Assembly (NCBI GenBank): GCA_030532905.1
Contig: JAUNKE010000005.1
Span: forward strand, 1 to 52,461
DNA length: 52,461 nucleotides
From: Peptostreptococcaceae bacterium
Lineage (GTDB): Bacteria > Bacillota > Clostridia > Peptostreptococcales > Filifactoraceae
Reading direction: 5' to 3'
Shown: positions 8,177 through 16,498 of the stretch, piece by piece
Layout of the letters: every line of letters starts with the position of its first letter
Numbering within the stretch: the first letter of the stretch is position 1
Translations under genes and position numbers: made by a program
Notes under the pieces: generated by a model
Seen by the model: the letters and a program-made list of their open reading frames with translations, nothing else
Databases searched by the model: none
What the model was told of the DNA's origin: nothing

Positions 8177-9958
8177 TTAGTCGTCGATATCCACTTTAAG
8201 AATTTGACCTGTTGTTGCTTCGATATCATACTCATACTCGTATCCATAGTGTTTGAATTCAATCTCATACACCATCATGCCGTCTTCGCGATCAAGTTTT
8301 ACTTTCTTGAAGAAAACTTCCGATGCGTTCAGTCCTGCATGGTTAAGCGCGATTTGCTTCGCTCTTTCTTCACCGATATATCCTGTCGGTGGCTGTGGCT
8401 TCGGTGCCGGAATTACAAAGTGCTCGATATCTCTATCCATCTCACGAATTGCTCCGGTTACCGCATCGATTTCATAATCGAACTCGTAATTTCCACTGTA
8501 GAATTCAACATCATATACTTGTACGCCGTCATCGTAATCCAATTTTACTTTTACGAAAGTAACTTCATTTTCTCTTAGACCTGCATGGTTCAATGCGATT
8601 GATTTCGCTTTTGCTTCACCGATTAGCGCTGCCGGTGGCTGCGGCTTCGGTGCAGGAACGATAAAATTCTCGATATCCCAGTCCACTTCACGGATTTCTC
8701 CGGTCAATGCATCGATTTCATAATCGTACTCTACATTTCCTTTGTAGAACTCAACATCATATACCTGTACGCCGTCATCGTAACCCAATCTTACTTTTAC
8801 GAAAGTAACTTCATTCTCTCGTAGTCCCGCATGACTCAATGCAATTTGCTTAGCCTTCGCATCACCGATTAGATTTGCAGGCGGTTGTGGCTTCGGTGCC
8901 GGAATTACAAAGTTTTCAATATCTCTGTCCACTTCGCGAATCGCTCCGGTTACCGCGTCGATTTCGTAATCATACTCTACATTTCCTTTGTAGAACTCAA
9001 CATCGTACACCTGTACACCGTCATCATAATCCAGTTTTACTTTTACGAAAGTAACTTCATTCTCTCGTAGTCCCGCATGGTTAAGCGCGATTTGCTTCGC
9101 CTTCGCATCGCCGATTAGCGCTGCCGGTGGCTGTGGCTTCGGTGCCGGAATTACAAAGTGCTCAATATCTCTGTCCACTTCACGAATCGCTCCGGTTACC
9201 GCGTCGATTTCGTAATCATATTCTACATTTCCTTTGTAGAACTCAACATCATAAACCTGTACACCGTCATCATAATCCAGTTTTACTTTTACGAAAGTAA
9301 CTTCATTCTCTCGTAGTCCCGCATGGTTAAGCGCGATTTGCTTCGCCTTCGCTTCGCCGATTAGCGCTGCCGGTGGCTGCGGCTTCGGTGCCGGAATTAC
9401 AAAATCTTCAATATCCCAGTCAACATCAAGTATTCTTCCGCTTCTTGCATCGATTTCGTAGTCATATTCGTAATTGCCATGATAAAACTCTACATCATAA
9501 ACTTGGATTCCATTATCATAATCCAATTGTACTTTTACAAAAGTAACATCTCTTTCTCTAAGTCCCGCATGACGAAGAGCAATCTTCTTCGCTTTTGAAG
9601 CGCTGATAAGCTTCGCAGGCTTTGCAGGCTTTTGAGGAATTGTGAAATTCTCGATATCTTGGTCTTTCTCCAGGATTCTTCCGCTTCTCGCGTCGATTTC
9701 GTAGTCATACTCTACATTTCCTCTGTAGAACTCTACATCATATTCCTGTCTTCCGTCTTCATACTCAAGCTGTACTTTTACAAAAGTAACATCTTTTTCT
9801 TTCAATCCCGCGTCACGAAGTGCAATTTTCTTCGCTCTTGATGCGGAAATGATTTTTGAAGCAGCAAATGCTTCGATTGATCCCGTTGCCAATGTGCTTG
9901 CCAAAATAGTCGCAGCCATCACCATAGGCAACTTTTTAATCTTTCTGTTTAACTTCAT
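8177..9958 (-). CDS. secreted protein of seven tandem PepSY domains
   Basis: A 593-residue exported protein. The signal peptide ends near residue 33 (AFAAS), and seven PepSY repeats of about 82 residues fill the rest. Each has AKxIALxHAGL, then VTFVKVxL, then YDVEFYxGNxEYDYEIDA, and ends in DRDIExFVIP, with a PAPKPQPP linker from repeat 2 onward. Repeats 3, 4, 5 and 6 are nearly identical, and the last is the most divergent. PepSY domains are known as propeptide inhibitors of M4 proteases and as secreted regulators. A chain of seven could bind several partners or serve as a decoy. AGGAGGG lies six bases before the ATG. The gene has its own promoter with the same operator as blaI and is probably a target of that repressor. 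No catalytic residues are visible. Confidence 0.85.
   Translation of the reverse strand: MKLNRKIKKLPMVMAATILASTLATGSIEAFAASKIISASRAKKIALRDAGLKEKDVTFVKVQLEYEDGRQEYDVEFYRGNVEYDYEIDARSGRILEKDQDIENFTIPQKPAKPAKLISASKAKKIALRHAGLRERDVTFVKVQLDYDNGIQVYDVEFYHGNYEYDYEIDARSGRILDVDWDIEDFVIPAPKPQPPAALIGEAKAKQIALNHAGLRENEVTFVKVKLDYDDGVQVYDVEFYKGNVEYDYEIDAVTGAIREVDRDIEHFVIPAPKPQPPAALIGDAKAKQIALNHAGLRENEVTFVKVKLDYDDGVQVYDVEFYKGNVEYDYEIDAVTGAIREVDRDIENFVIPAPKPQPPANLIGDAKAKQIALSHAGLRENEVTFVKVRLGYDDGVQVYDVEFYKGNVEYDYEIDALTGEIREVDWDIENFIVPAPKPQPPAALIGEAKAKSIALNHAGLRENEVTFVKVKLDYDDGVQVYDVEFYSGNYEFDYEIDAVTGAIREMDRDIEHFVIPAPKPQPPTGYIGEERAKQIALNHAGLNASEVFFKKVKLDREDGMMVYEIEFKHYGYEYEYDIEATTGQILKVDIDD
8380..9620. repeat. 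246-bp tandem coding repeats (PepSY units)
   Basis: Five successive units repeat with a period of exactly 246 bp, visible for example at the linker positions near 8391, 8634, 8880, 9126 and 9372. They are almost identical at the DNA level, which points to recent amplification or gene conversion and makes copy number likely to vary between strains or to be collapsed in assemblies. Confidence 0.85.
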
Positions 9959-10070
9959 TGTAAACCCTCCTACACTCTTATAACTTCATTATGCTCAAAT
10001 CTCAATGTCTTTTTATATTGATGCTTTCGGAATTTCCAAAAGCAGTTCAACCATCCATAAAGTTTCTACA

Positions 10071-10113
10071 TTTGTCTTTGTCATATTCTACAAGCGTCTT
10101 GTTGTTTTGTCAA
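10071..10113 (-). promoter_or_regulatory. promoter and BlaI-like operators of the seven-repeat PepSY gene
   Basis: On the minus strand, TTGACA (10108-10113), a 17-bp spacer and TAGAAT (10085-10090). The operator-like TTCTACAAGCGTCTT (10086-10100) overlaps the -10 box, and a second copy, TTCTACATTTGTCTT, lies at about 10073-10087. The arrangement copies that of the blaI promoter. A leader of about 120 nt separates it from the gene. Confidence 0.7.
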
Positions 10114-10276
10114 TACAGTTTTTTGTAAAAAATTTTAGGTTTTGGTTAAACCATTCTCTTCACAAGTTTTGAAGTGAAAAAATTTTTCAAAAAATGTATT
10201 TAACCCTCATTCCTTTGTTTCGATTTCATATTAAAAAGTTGTTTTGTAAAAACCAACAGTCAATTTGAAAGGGGGA

Positions 10277-10314
10277 GGAAAGTTTTTTGTAAGAGCGGCT
10301 ACAAAAAACTTTCC
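10277..10314. other. 15-bp perfect hairpin downstream of the two-repeat PepSY gene
   Basis: Arms GGAAAGTTTTTTGTA (10277-10291) and its exact complement (10300-10314) enclose an 8-nt loop. On the minus strand the tail is CTCCCCCTTT, not a U run, so this is not a standard terminator. It may stabilise the 3' end of the mRNA. The rest of 10115-10276 holds only AT-rich sequence with no gene. Confidence 0.6.
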
Positions 10315-10349
10315 AAATTTATGCAAGGTGCAAAATGCACTTTGACTGC

Positions 10350-11096
10350 TTAGTCGTCATCTCCGTCATCGTCATCATCGTCTCGGTCATCCCAACGATC
10401 ATCGTCCCGGTCGTCCCATCTGTCATCATCATCATCATCATCGTCGTCCCAGCGATTGTTTTTCACATTACGATTTACATAGATGTCATTTTCCAAATCC
10501 GTGTCGAAGCTTCGAATCGCTCCGCTTGTTGCGTCGATTTCAAAATCGTACTCTTTGTTGCCATGGTAGAATTCAACATCGTATTCCAAGCGACCGTCAT
10601 CTCTATCCAATTTTACAGTAGCAAATTTTACTTGGCTCGCATTCAGCCCCGCTTTTTGCAAAGCGATTTGCTTCGCTCTCGCTTCACCGATTACTCCGCC
10701 ATTTGATTTTTGTTTCGGAGCCGCTTTCGGCGCAGCCTTCGGAGCGGTTGTTTTGTTCACTTGTTTTTTCGGGATTTGATAGTTCTCGATATCTCTATCT
10801 TTTTCCATAATCGCTCCCGTTCTTGCATCGATTTCATAATCATATTCCACACCGTTGCTGTAGAACTCGATGTCATACTCATTTCTTCCGTTCTCCCTAT
10901 CCAAACGGATACGAACGAATGCAACTTGATTTTCTTTCAGACCCGCATCTCGAAGTGCAATCGCTCTCGCTTTCGCTTCTCCGATATCCGCCGTCCTTTT
11001 CGGTGTCGCAAATGCCATCAGCGAACCTGCCGCCATAGTGAATGTCATCGCCGTTGCCATTGTAGCAACCATTAGTTTTTTCTTATTCGCTTTCAT
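10350..11096 (-). CDS. secreted two-repeat PepSY protein with Asp-rich tail
   Basis: An exported protein of 248 residues. A signal peptide with a cleavage region near SLMAFA is followed by two PepSY domains (about 36-106 and 135-205) separated by an Ala/Pro/Lys linker, and then a C-terminal tail built from runs of Asp broken by RW and R residues. The PepSY units closely resemble those of the BlaR1-like receptor. The tail could bind cations such as calcium or interact with basic wall components. Tandem ATG codons exist at 11099 and 11096; AAGGAG is better spaced for 11096. The promoter upstream carries the shared BlaI-like operator, so the gene is likely in the same regulon. Confidence 0.83.
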   Translation of the reverse strand: MKANKKKLMVATMATAMTFTMAAGSLMAFATPKRTADIGEAKARAIALRDAGLKENQVAFVRIRLDRENGRNEYDIEFYSNGVEYDYEIDARTGAIMEKDRDIENYQIPKKQVNKTTAPKAAPKAAPKQKSNGGVIGEARAKQIALQKAGLNASQVKFATVKLDRDDGRLEYDVEFYHGNKEYDFEIDATSGAIRSFDTDLENDIYVNRNVKNNRWDDDDDDDDDRWDDRDDDRWDDRDDDDDDGDDD

Positions 11097-11152
11097 CATA
11101 CTCTCCTTAAAATTTTATTTTTCAAAATCGGATTTCAACATTAACATTTTCA

Positions 11153-11218
11153 TTTTCTACAATTGTCTTTGTTTTTCTTCTTGGTCATATTCTACAACTG
11201 TCTAATATATTTTGTCAA
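11153..11218 (-). promoter_or_regulatory. promoter and BlaI-like operators of the two-repeat PepSY gene
   Basis: On the minus strand, TTGACA (11213-11218), an 18-bp spacer and TAGAAT (11189-11194). Operator-like TTCTACAACTGTCTAA lies at 11190-11205 over the -10 box, and TTCTACAATTGTCTTT at 11155-11170 in the leader. The second contains the perfect palindrome ACAATTGT. Confidence 0.7.
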
Positions 11219-11504
11219 CACCTTTTTTCAAAATTTTTTTCATCTATTTTTGTAAGCATTGCAAATTCTTAATTACAAGGCGAAAATTTATTTTACATTT
11301 GTAGAACAAGAATGAAAAATCGAGGTTGAAAATCCAAATTCAAAACAAAATCGGAGAAAAAATTCCAAATCCGAAAGTCAAAAAAAGCATCAAAAACCGA
11401 ATCGAAAATCTATCATGTAGAAACGGAAATAAAAAACTTCCTTGCCCCCGCTTCCATCACAACGGAACAACCATTCAAAAAACAAAAATAAAAACACAAA
11501 CAAA

Positions 11505-11547
11505 AACATCTCTACATTATAATACCGATATTAACCGTAGAGATGTT
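11505..11547. other. long inverted repeat in a gene-free stretch
   Basis: Arms AACATCTCTAC (11505-11515) and GTAGAGATGTT (11537-11547) are perfect complements over 11 bp. The 21-nt loop can itself fold (TAATA with TATTA). No T run follows. The surrounding 11220-11640 has no convincing gene; the Lys-rich open frame at 11326-11553 looks like AT-rich chance. Confidence 0.5.
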
Positions 11548-11640
11548 CTATAAAGTTTTATAATCGCTTCTGTACGCGAAAGTTTTCAGAAGTTCCATTC
11601 CGAGCGTCTCTTCTATTATAAATAGAGATTATAGCGAAAT

Positions 11641-12570
11641 TTATTTATTCGGAATCACGAAACGAAGCGCCTGCGGTCTGACTTCCACTTTCAGATTCTT
11701 CGTATGAATAAGCTCTCCGTCGATGGAAACGCCCAAATCCGTTTCGGATTGAATCTCAATTCTTTGAGCTCTCTTGTAATACACAATATTTTTTGCATTT
11801 TTTTCCCGGATATGCGTTCCTTTTTTATACGAGCCGACCAACTGAAGAAATTGACGGCGATTGATTTTTCGCACGAGACATACATCCAACAATCCGTCAT
11901 CGACCTTCGCCTCCGGAGTCGCTTTGAAGCCTCCTCCATAGGTAGTGCCGTTTCCGATAGCGAGCAGCGTAATCTCCCCGTCAAAAGCAGGTTTTCCATC
12001 CAGCTTTACTTGGACATCATAGCTCGACAGTTGAAAGAATGCGCAGGCGGCGCCGAAAATGTACGCCGATGTACCGCGCAAAATCTTTTTCTGCTTCACC
12101 ATCTCCATATATTTGACCGCTTCGGTATCGACGCCCATATTGATGAGATTGATTCCTCGTTGTGTTTTTCCATCGTCCGTTTGATAAATCATCACATCGA
12201 CGCTCACCGCTTTGCCTTGAATCTGCGCGGCGATATCCTTAAAAGGTTTTTTATCAAAATTTCGTACAAAATCATTTCCCGTTCCGGCGGGAATACAAGC
12301 AATCTCAATATTCGAATAGCCCGTCGCTCCGTCGATTACCTCGCTGAGCGTTCCGTCGCCGCCACAAGCATAAAATCGCAGCGTCTGAGCGGAATCCCTT
12401 CGAAAAGAGCAGAGCCTTTTGACAAATCGTCGGGCGTCGCCGACCTTCGTCGTGATATGCACCTTATGCTCCACATCCGATTTCTCAATCTCCGACAAAA
12501 TGCGCGGCATAAAAAACTCACGCGCCTTGCCCGTCCCCGCAACGGGATTGATAATAAAAATATGCTTCAT
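11641..12570 (-). CDS. diacylglycerol/sphingosine kinase-like lipid kinase (YegS/BmrU family)
   Basis: A soluble lipid kinase of 309 residues. The N-terminal INPVAGTGKA segment and the nucleotide-binding GGDGTLSEV motif near residue 60 define the DAGK catalytic domain, and AGTGNDFVR is also typical. The C-terminal beta-rich lobe is complete (DGELIHTKN). It likely phosphorylates diacylglycerol or a related lipid, recycling it to phosphatidic acid for phospholipid or lipoteichoic acid metabolism. ATG at 12570 has GGAGGAG five bases upstream and overlaps the MATE stop codon as ATGA, so the two are translationally coupled; the frame upstream of it is not used. Confidence 0.88.
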   Translation of the reverse strand: MKHIFIINPVAGTGKAREFFMPRILSEIEKSDVEHKVHITTKVGDARRFVKRLCSFRRDSAQTLRFYACGGDGTLSEVIDGATGYSNIEIACIPAGTGNDFVRNFDKKPFKDIAAQIQGKAVSVDVMIYQTDDGKTQRGINLINMGVDTEAVKYMEMVKQKKILRGTSAYIFGAACAFFQLSSYDVQVKLDGKPAFDGEITLLAIGNGTTYGGGFKATPEAKVDDGLLDVCLVRKINRRQFLQLVGSYKKGTHIREKNAKNIVYYKRAQRIEIQSETDLGVSIDGELIHTKNLKVEVRPQALRFVIPNK

Positions 12571-13940
12571 GCCTTCTCCTCCACCAGCACATTCGCCCAC
12601 TTGTTTCTCAGCGCTCTCGGCACACCGATGATGAATTTCACGAGTTCATCGACAAAGGTTGCCATCACCACCAGATAAATCGGCCAGTCCCAAAGCGTCG
12701 CACCGGCAAGCGCCAACGGAACCCCAATCAGCCACATCGGTCCGACATCAATCAAAAGCGCCCATACCGTATCGCCGCCCGAGCGCAAAATTCCCGTTAC
12801 ATTCGTCCAGTTGAAAGTCACGACGCAGTTTATCATCGCGCGCACTCTCAAAATATTGATTATCAAATTGCCCGACTCATCCGAAACCCCGAATATTTTC
12901 GGCACGATCGGCGTAATGACAAACAAAATAGCCCCCGTCATCAAACCGACGCTGATTGCCAGCTTCATAATCTTTCGGGAATACAAAATCGCCATCTCCC
13001 GATTGCCTTCGCCCAACTTGTTGCCCAAAATCGTACCGACTGAGCTCGCAACACCGAAAGACGCCACCAGCATAATATCATTGACGATTTGCGCTCTTTG
13101 CGTGGCGGCAAAAGCAGTCGTTCCGAGCTTCGAATAAGCCAGCGAATACATCACCGTACCCAAGCCCCACATGCCTTCACTCGCAATAATCGGCCAAGCA
13201 ACCTGAAAATACTTTTTGACAAATACCTTTTCAATCGCAAGAATATCTTTCGGATAAACCTTGAGCAATCCCCGCGAGCCGAAATAAACGGAAAAAACCA
13301 TCATTCCGCACTCTATCAAACGAGCGCAGGTCGTCGCAATCGCCGCGCCGTTGACGCCCATCTTCGGAAAACCGAAATTCCCGAAAATCAGACAGTAGTT
13401 GAGAAAGGTATTGACGCTGATGGCAACGATGCTTGTAAACATCGGAAACTTCGGGTCTTTTACGCTACGAAGCCCGACCACGAAAGTGTAAGCAAAAGCA
13501 CCGGGCACAAAACCGATAGCCAAATAACGCAGATAACCCGTCGCCAAAACAATCACTTCCGGATCCTTGCTGAAAATCCGAACATATTGCTCACCGAAAA
13601 GTATCGCCGCAAACGCAAAAAGCAGCGAACCGACCAAACCGATTGCAATTTGTACCGCCATCGGCATTCGAATTTTGTCAAATTGTCTCGCCCCGTTGAA
13701 CTGCGCAATAAAAATTCCGGCTCCCGAATAAAAACCGTACAAAATCAGTACAAAAATAAACTGCAAACGACCGGCAATCCCGACCGCCGCCACCGATGCA
13801 TCGCCCAAACGCGAAATCATCACCGTATCCACCATCACCAAAGAATTGGATATCAGATTCTGCACGATGATGGGCATCGCCAAAGTAAACAAAAGCCGAT
13901 ACAACTCATGATGCCAGGCATCCTTTTTAAGTTCCGTCAT
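12567..13940 (-). CDS. MATE-family efflux transporter
   Basis: A 457-residue protein with about 12 membrane helices in two similar halves, the normal MATE size. The N-terminal half has the family-like PIIVQNLISNSLVMVDTVMI segment. It should be a cation-coupled exporter of drugs or metabolites; the substrate is unknown. AGAGAGG precedes the ATG. It starts 22 bases after recD2 and overlaps the lipid kinase gene, so recD2, MATE and lipid kinase probably form one operon. Confidence 0.9.
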   Translation of the reverse strand: MTELKKDAWHHELYRLLFTLAMPIIVQNLISNSLVMVDTVMISRLGDASVAAVGIAGRLQFIFVLILYGFYSGAGIFIAQFNGARQFDKIRMPMAVQIAIGLVGSLLFAFAAILFGEQYVRIFSKDPEVIVLATGYLRYLAIGFVPGAFAYTFVVGLRSVKDPKFPMFTSIVAISVNTFLNYCLIFGNFGFPKMGVNGAAIATTCARLIECGMMVFSVYFGSRGLLKVYPKDILAIEKVFVKKYFQVAWPIIASEGMWGLGTVMYSLAYSKLGTTAFAATQRAQIVNDIMLVASFGVASSVGTILGNKLGEGNREMAILYSRKIMKLAISVGLMTGAILFVITPIVPKIFGVSDESGNLIINILRVRAMINCVVTFNWTNVTGILRSGGDTVWALLIDVGPMWLIGVPLALAGATLWDWPIYLVVMATFVDELVKFIIGVPRALRNKWANVLVEEKA

Positions 13941-13962
13941 AAATTCCTCTCTATAATAGAAG

Positions 13963-16182
13963 CTATTCTTCTAAAATCATTTTTTTCATCGCCCGAAGCT
14001 TGTCCGACAAAGACGAATTGCGCTTGTCGGTGCTGATATTGTCAATCATGCGCTGAATCTGATACATCGAGCCCACCAACACCACCGCATGTTTCGCACG
14101 AGTAAGCGCCGTATATAAAATATTTCGGCTCTGCATCATCGGCGGCAAACTCAAAATCGGAATCACCACCACATCAAACTCCGAGCCTTGACTTTTGTGA
14201 ACCGTCATCGCATAAGCATGCTCGATATTGTCCGCTTCCTCATAACCATACTTGCTTCGGCGCTGATCCTCCCAAGTGATAAAAAACTCCTTCGCCTTCG
14301 GGTCGATGGCATCAATCATTCCGATATCGCCGTTGAAAACGCCCTTGCCCGACTCCGCGCCGTAATAGCCGATATATTCTTTTTCATAATTATTTTTAAT
14401 CTGCATGATCTTGTCACCCACCCGCAAAATGCGCTCCTGATGACGAAATTGAATTTTGTTGTCCGCCGGATTGATGGATTCCTGCAAAGCGATATTGAGT
14501 TCAAACACCCCGACTCCCGATTTTTTAATCGGACTGAGTACTTGAATCTCTTTGGGCTCGATTCCGAAATACTTCGGCAGACGCTCCGAGACCAGCTCCA
14601 CAACCAAGTTGCGCACCTCCATCGGATTGCTCCTCGCCATGAAGAAAAAGTCCGAATCACCCTTTTTAATTTCCAAAGCCTCGCCGCGATTGACGCGATG
14701 GGCATTGACAATGATGCTGCTCTCCTTCGATTGACGAAAAATCTCCGTCAGCGTGACCGTCCGAATAATTTCGCTGTCAATCAAATCCCACAACACACGA
14801 CCCACACCGACCGACGGAAGCTGATCCTTATCGCCGACAAAAATCAACACCGTACCGAGCTTGACCGCTTCGAGCAACGCACGCATCAAAAAAATATCGA
14901 CCATCGACACCTCATCCACAATAATCACATCCGCCAAAATCGGATTATCCTCATTGCGATTGTAAAAACTGTCCTCATCCGCGCCGGAATAACCGACCTC
15001 GAGCATACGATGAATCGTCGTCGCTTTTTTCCCCGTCGCCTCACTCATCCGCTTTGCCGCTCGACCCGTCGGCGCACAAAGCCGAACCTTCTTCCCGAGC
15101 CCCTCAAAGCAATCGATAATAAAGCTGATGATGGTCGTCTTTCCGGTACCGGGCCCACCCGTCAACACCATGATTTGATTTTCCAATGCCGAAAGCACCG
15201 CCTCGCGCTGCTTGTCCTCCAGCGACTTGCCGAGGCGCACCTCCGCTTCCTTGACCATCACCTCCGCCTCACGAGGCAAAACATCCTGCGCGCCCGCCTG
15301 ACCGAGCAAACGAAGCAACATATATGCAATATCCGCCTCACAGCGATACATTGATTCCAAATAGATTCTTTTTTCTTCTTCACGATTTTCTAAAATCGCT
15401 TCCTTTTTTATACAAAGCTCATACAAGCCTTCGTCAAAACGCTCCTTACCACAACCCAAAAGCGCCATGCTCCGACTCGCAAGCTCCTCCAACTCACAAT
15501 AAGTATTGCCCTGAAAGCTGAAATCCTCCAGCACATATTTGATGCCCTCGGTGATTCGATGAATCGAATTTCTGTCCGCTCCCAGTTTTTGAGCAATCTC
15601 ATCCGCTTTGAGAAAACCGACTCCCCGCACCTTCGATGCAATCAGATAGGGATTTTCGGTAATCACCGCAATGGTATTTTCGCCGAATGCACGATAAATT
15701 TTCATCGCCATCGAAGTCGAAATGTCATAGCCCGCCAATTTGACGACGATGCCGCGTTGAGCGGATTTTTCCACATAGCTTGTGATGATTCGGTTGAACT
15801 TCTTGCGTCCGATGCCCTCCACCTCGAGCAAACGCTCCGGCTCATTATCCAAAATTTCCAGTGTGCGCGCGCCGAACATGCCGACAATACGCTCCGCCAA
15901 CTTCGGCCCGATTTCCGCAATCGCTCCCGATGCCAAATAATTAAAAATACTCTTGTCCGTATTGAGTGTGGGTAATTCATAAGAAATCACTTCGATTTGC
16001 TGACCGTAAATCGGATGCAACTTCGGACTCCCCTTGATGAGAATATGCTCCCCTTCTTCAAGCGCAATAAAAGTACCCACAAAGGTTATTTCTTCCTCTG
16101 CGGTTTTCAGCACACCGACCGTATAGCCGTTTTCTTCATTTCGAAATATAATTTCTACAACATTACCCTCAAAAATATTCAT
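13963..16182 (-). CDS. recD2: ATP-dependent RecD2-like DNA helicase
   Basis: A 739-residue helicase of superfamily 1B. It has an N-terminal OB-like region, a helix-hairpin-helix region (LLEVEGIGRKKFN), then Walker A GGPGTGKTT, Walker B DEVSMVD, and the late motif TVHKSQGSEFD near the C terminus. This is the RecBC-independent RecD2 type of Bacillota, a 5'-3' helicase in DNA repair and replication-fork maintenance. ATG at 16182 follows GGAGG with a five-base spacing and gives the family N terminus MNIFEGNVVEI; the longer open frame to 16218 is rejected. It is the first gene of the operon with MATE and the lipid kinase. Confidence 0.92.
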   Translation of the reverse strand: MNIFEGNVVEIIFRNEENGYTVGVLKTAEEEITFVGTFIALEEGEHILIKGSPKLHPIYGQQIEVISYELPTLNTDKSIFNYLASGAIAEIGPKLAERIVGMFGARTLEILDNEPERLLEVEGIGRKKFNRIITSYVEKSAQRGIVVKLAGYDISTSMAMKIYRAFGENTIAVITENPYLIASKVRGVGFLKADEIAQKLGADRNSIHRITEGIKYVLEDFSFQGNTYCELEELASRSMALLGCGKERFDEGLYELCIKKEAILENREEEKRIYLESMYRCEADIAYMLLRLLGQAGAQDVLPREAEVMVKEAEVRLGKSLEDKQREAVLSALENQIMVLTGGPGTGKTTIISFIIDCFEGLGKKVRLCAPTGRAAKRMSEATGKKATTIHRMLEVGYSGADEDSFYNRNEDNPILADVIIVDEVSMVDIFLMRALLEAVKLGTVLIFVGDKDQLPSVGVGRVLWDLIDSEIIRTVTLTEIFRQSKESSIIVNAHRVNRGEALEIKKGDSDFFFMARSNPMEVRNLVVELVSERLPKYFGIEPKEIQVLSPIKKSGVGVFELNIALQESINPADNKIQFRHQERILRVGDKIMQIKNNYEKEYIGYYGAESGKGVFNGDIGMIDAIDPKAKEFFITWEDQRRSKYGYEEADNIEHAYAMTVHKSQGSEFDVVVIPILSLPPMMQSRNILYTALTRAKHAVVLVGSMYQIQRMIDNISTDKRNSSLSDKLRAMKKMILEE

Positions 16183-16265
16183 AGATTCCTCCACGCCTAT
16201 TATACCATAGCAAAGCACAAAGCAAGTCGCTAATCGACAAAAATTACAGAGCTCGCGTCATCTTT

Positions 16266-16312
16266 TGTTACAAATCTGTATCTTACGAAAAAAATCCCTA
16301 AATATCTATAAT
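16266..16312 (+). promoter_or_regulatory. weak promoter with near-match WalR box upstream of the Yip1 cluster
   Basis: TTACGA (16283-16288), an 18-bp spacer and TATAAT (16307-16312). Immediately upstream is TGTTAC-N5-TGTATC (16266-16282), one mismatch from the WalR consensus. The leader to the first Yip1 gene is about 180 nt and holds no convincing gene. Confidence 0.4.
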
Positions 16313-16498
16313 TTATCACAATAATGTGGTATGATTGTACTAACTTAATAGTGAAAGGAGAAATAAGACAGAGAATGAGTTGGCGTGTGAAATAAAATTG
16401 AAATGCAAGCAAGTATTGTTTCGCTCATTGAAAAAATTCGCCGCCAAAACGAATGTGCAAATGGAAATTTATAAAAACCAACCCGAAAGGAGACTGTT

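Noticed and set aside
8380-9620. CRISPR-like array
   Set aside because: The repeats have a 246-bp period with no unique spacers and are coding units of the PepSY protein.
11326-11553. Lys-rich 75-codon frame
   Set aside because: Low-complexity AT-rich sequence with a weak upstream site, and its end covers the inverted repeat; no protein-like pattern.
13089-15354. Plus-strand frames opposite the MATE and recD2 genes
   Set aside because: No signals and Arg/His-rich shadow composition; the minus-strand genes have full sets of motifs.
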